Source: Mucilaginibacter segetis (GTDB lineage: Bacteria; Bacteroidota; Bacteroidia; Sphingobacteriales; Sphingobacteriaceae). Taken from it: DNA of 64,000 nucleotides. Positions 62,761 to 64,000 of this stretch are shown in pieces; position 1 is the stretch's first letter; every line of letters starts with the position of its first letter. Below the pieces are notes generated by a model. The model was not told where the DNA came from. It did not search any database and saw only the letters and a program-made list of their open reading frames with translations. The translations under genes were made by a program, and so were the position numbers. Where the stretch lies: positions 124,001-188,000 of the forward strand of contig NZ_JAEHFW010000002.1 of NCBI RefSeq assembly GCF_016522075.1, read 5' to 3'.

Positions 62761-63486
62761 TCATCCTATATTTTGTAATTGCTCTTGTAATATTTCCTGT
62801 TTAATAAACCTGAACTGCCCTGCTGACCATTCCAAAATCCAACTGCCCGGTTTGCCATTACGCGCCCGTAATAGTTCAACTTGCCAGCGAGGAAATCCTA
62901 AACCGGGCAGCCCATCTATCGGCTCACTTAATAACGGTTTAATTTGCCAACGTGCAGCACAGGCTGTTGAGCCCATTTTATCATATTTATTGCGCATTAT
63001 AAATCCAGTTACCCGGCTTTGCTCTACTGCTAATTGCAATCTTCTGGACTGTTTAAAATCAATATCTGACAGCTCCCCTATAACTGCTACTAAACCAACA
63101 CATTTTAAAGCCTCTTCCATTACCCAAAGCACGTCTTTATCTTTACTCAGTTTTACAAAAATTATTTTGTCGGGTTCAATGCCAAATGCTTTTAGGGCTG
63201 TTGGATATACATTGTCTGATAAACTAATCCATAAACACACCCCACCGGTTTGCATCAATACAGCTAATAGCGCGCTTACAAAACCTATGCAGGTTGTAGC
63301 CTGTTCGGTATTCTCACAAACCATTTCATGTACGGTAGCTGTAGGAAATATTTTGTTGGGAAAGTTATTTTCAATATCATCTAAACCAAAAGATTGTTGA
63401 GTAGCAAGCGAGGATGGCCTGTAACCTTCCCATTGCAAAATATTTTTCTGCAACCTGGTAATCAAATCTTTTTTAGCATCAACCAT
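62761..63486 (-). CDS. imuA: ImuA-like protein (RecA/SulA-type) of the mutasome operon
   Basis: This is a 241-aa RecA-fold protein, first gene of the imuA-imuB-dnaE2 operon. The ATG at 63486 (MVDAKKDLITRLQKNILQWEG) is chosen; the frame extends only by a TTG at 63495. The core FPTATVHEMVCENTEQATTCIGFVSALLA resembles the LPxGxxHE region of ImuA proteins. The Walker A motif is not well preserved, so ATP binding is doubtful. It is thought to help recruit or regulate the mutasome. An inverted repeat lies about 40 bp upstream. Confidence 0.85.
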   Translation of the reverse strand: MVDAKKDLITRLQKNILQWEGYRPSSLATQQSFGLDDIENNFPNKIFPTATVHEMVCENTEQATTCIGFVSALLAVLMQTGGVCLWISLSDNVYPTALKAFGIEPDKIIFVKLSKDKDVLWVMEEALKCVGLVAVIGELSDIDFKQSRRLQLAVEQSRVTGFIMRNKYDKMGSTACAARWQIKPLLSEPIDGLPGLGFPRWQVELLRARNGKPGSWILEWSAGQFRFIKQEILQEQLQNIG

Positions 63487-63524
63487 AACTATCAAACACG
63501 GGGTTGTAAATTTATGCTAATATT

Positions 63525-63542
63525 TTTAGTAATTTAACTAAA
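63525..63542. promoter_or_regulatory. Candidate operator upstream of the imuA operon
   Basis: A perfect inverted repeat TTTAGT-N6-ACTAAA lies 39 bp before the imuA start codon, where a repressor such as LexA would act. I cannot say that it is a LexA site. A -7-like sequence TAAATTTA on the minus strand lies between it and the gene. Confidence 0.45.
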
Positions 63543-63591
63543 TGATTAGAAAATATTTCCCACATTTGTTTTGATGGTGAACAATAGCTGA

Positions 63592-64000
63592 TTAGTTTGT
63601 CCAATTTTCAACTTTCCCGTTATCTTCTACCCAAATCTCTAAATAGACATCTTCGGATATAGGCTTCCCTTTGTCTTTGATAATGTCAAATTTTAGTGCA
63701 CTTAGTGCTTTTCTAATTGTATTAGTGCAATAAGTATATTCATTCTTTTCGTCACTATCGCTGATTTCGTCGACTGATTTGTATTTTACAGACTTAACGT
63801 TCGAAATTTTGCCTTCCTTATCAATTGTTATAAGATATTTCTCAGAGCAATCGCAATCATCTGTATTTTTAAACTTTATTTTTTTAATATACTTAAACAG
63901 AATGTCTGAAATTTTAATACTGTAGTGCCGATCAATTCCTTTGGACACATTTGCATAGTTACATACATTTTCGGCTTTCAATAGCTTCCCGTTATAAAAA
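63592..64000 (-). CDS. Unknown protein, 5'-truncated by window edge
   Basis: I do not recognise this protein with confidence. The frame is open to the last base of the window (reading FYNGKLLKAENVCNYANVS into the listed part), so the TTG at 63981 is not the start. The visible 135 residues are rich in Lys, Asp and Ile. They include EKYLITIDKEGKISNVKSV, then NTIRKALSALKF and VYLEIWVEDNGKVENW. The pattern of two beta-strand pairs around a helix resembles the C-terminal domain of TonB-like proteins, a weak suggestion only. It faces the imu operon in tandem, 105 bp upstream of imuA. Confidence 0.6.
   Translation of the reverse strand, partial: FYNGKLLKAENVCNYANVSKGIDRHYSIKISDILFKYIKKIKFKNTDDCDCSEKYLITIDKEGKISNVKSVKYKSVDEISDSDEKNEYTYCTNTIRKALSALKFDIIKDKGKPISEDVYLEIWVEDNGKVENWTN

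Noticed and set aside
62741..63400. 219-codon plus-strand frame across imuA
   Set aside because: It is antisense to imuA, which has a clear family match and operon context. The frame is a by-product of codon bias.
1..64000. CRISPR array, insertion sequence, rRNA or tRNA genes
   Set aside because: I found no regularly spaced identical repeats, no transposase or integrase frame and no tRNA or rRNA signature in the window.

Overview
The window is chromosomal DNA of a Bacteroidota bacterium. The evidence is two SusC/SusD pairs, an ECF sigma/FecR pair, many secreted glycoside hydrolases, TAnnTTTG-type -7 promoter boxes and few Shine-Dalgarno sequences. The overall gene content resembles Sphingobacteriaceae such as Mucilaginibacter or Pedobacter; that genus-level placement is inference.

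Layout. (1) 1-2349: the 3' part of an alpha-L-rhamnosidase (GH78), cut by the window edge, then a tiny lipoprotein. (2) 2797-9890: a minus-strand respiratory operon read as SDR dehydrogenase, coxB (fused to cytochrome c), coxA, cox3, ctaG, a small oxidase subunit, Rieske protein and cytochrome b (fused to cytochrome c). A GH15 enzyme lies upstream (10075-11931). (3) 12197-36678: a large polysaccharide utilisation locus (PUL 1) with GH89, an EEP-family lipoprotein, PL8, a CE7-like esterase, an AraC regulator, a GH36/GH27-like enzyme, aldose epimerase, two small surface lipoproteins, SusD, SusC, GH31, a DUF5107-TPR protein and a sugar-porter MFS. (4) 36882-40746: a five-gene stressosome-type operon (RsbR, RsbS, RsbT, RsbT-SpoIIE phosphatase, histidine kinase). 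(5) 41547-56111: PUL 2, probably for galactomannan, read as susC, susD, IPT/TIG glycan-binding protein, GH26, GH28 and GH97, with fecR upstream, a divergent ECF sigma gene and a GH5 mannanase. (6) 56627-57535: a secreted alpha/beta-hydrolase. (7) 58047-63486: an imuA-imuB-dnaE2 mutagenesis operon. (8) An unidentified gene running off the right edge.

The main regulatory result is a recurring operator in PUL 1. It is a direct repeat TCCAT-N16-TCYAT with exactly 21 bp between half-site starts, found at six places: 15408, 17760, 20168, 29509, 31876 and 36731. At three of them (before the GH36-like gene, susC and GH31) a Bacteroidota -7 box begins exactly 22 bp from the near half-site, and at a fourth (before the CE7/araC pair) 23 bp. 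This is the geometry of an AraC-family activator overlapping the -33 region. The only AraC-type gene present, at 19215-20162, lies inside the locus and is itself downstream of one of these sites. I infer a self-contained, autoregulated regulon.

PUL 2 is wired differently, through the sigma/FecR pair and the STN domain on its SusC. Between fecR and susC there is an exact -7 box and a textbook terminator, both on the opposite strand. Together they predict an antisense RNA of about 110 nt over the susC leader.

The stressosome operon carries three successive RsbT-like modules: one free, one fused to a PP2C phosphatase, and a degenerate one fused to a histidine kinase. No sigma-B or response regulator gene is in view.
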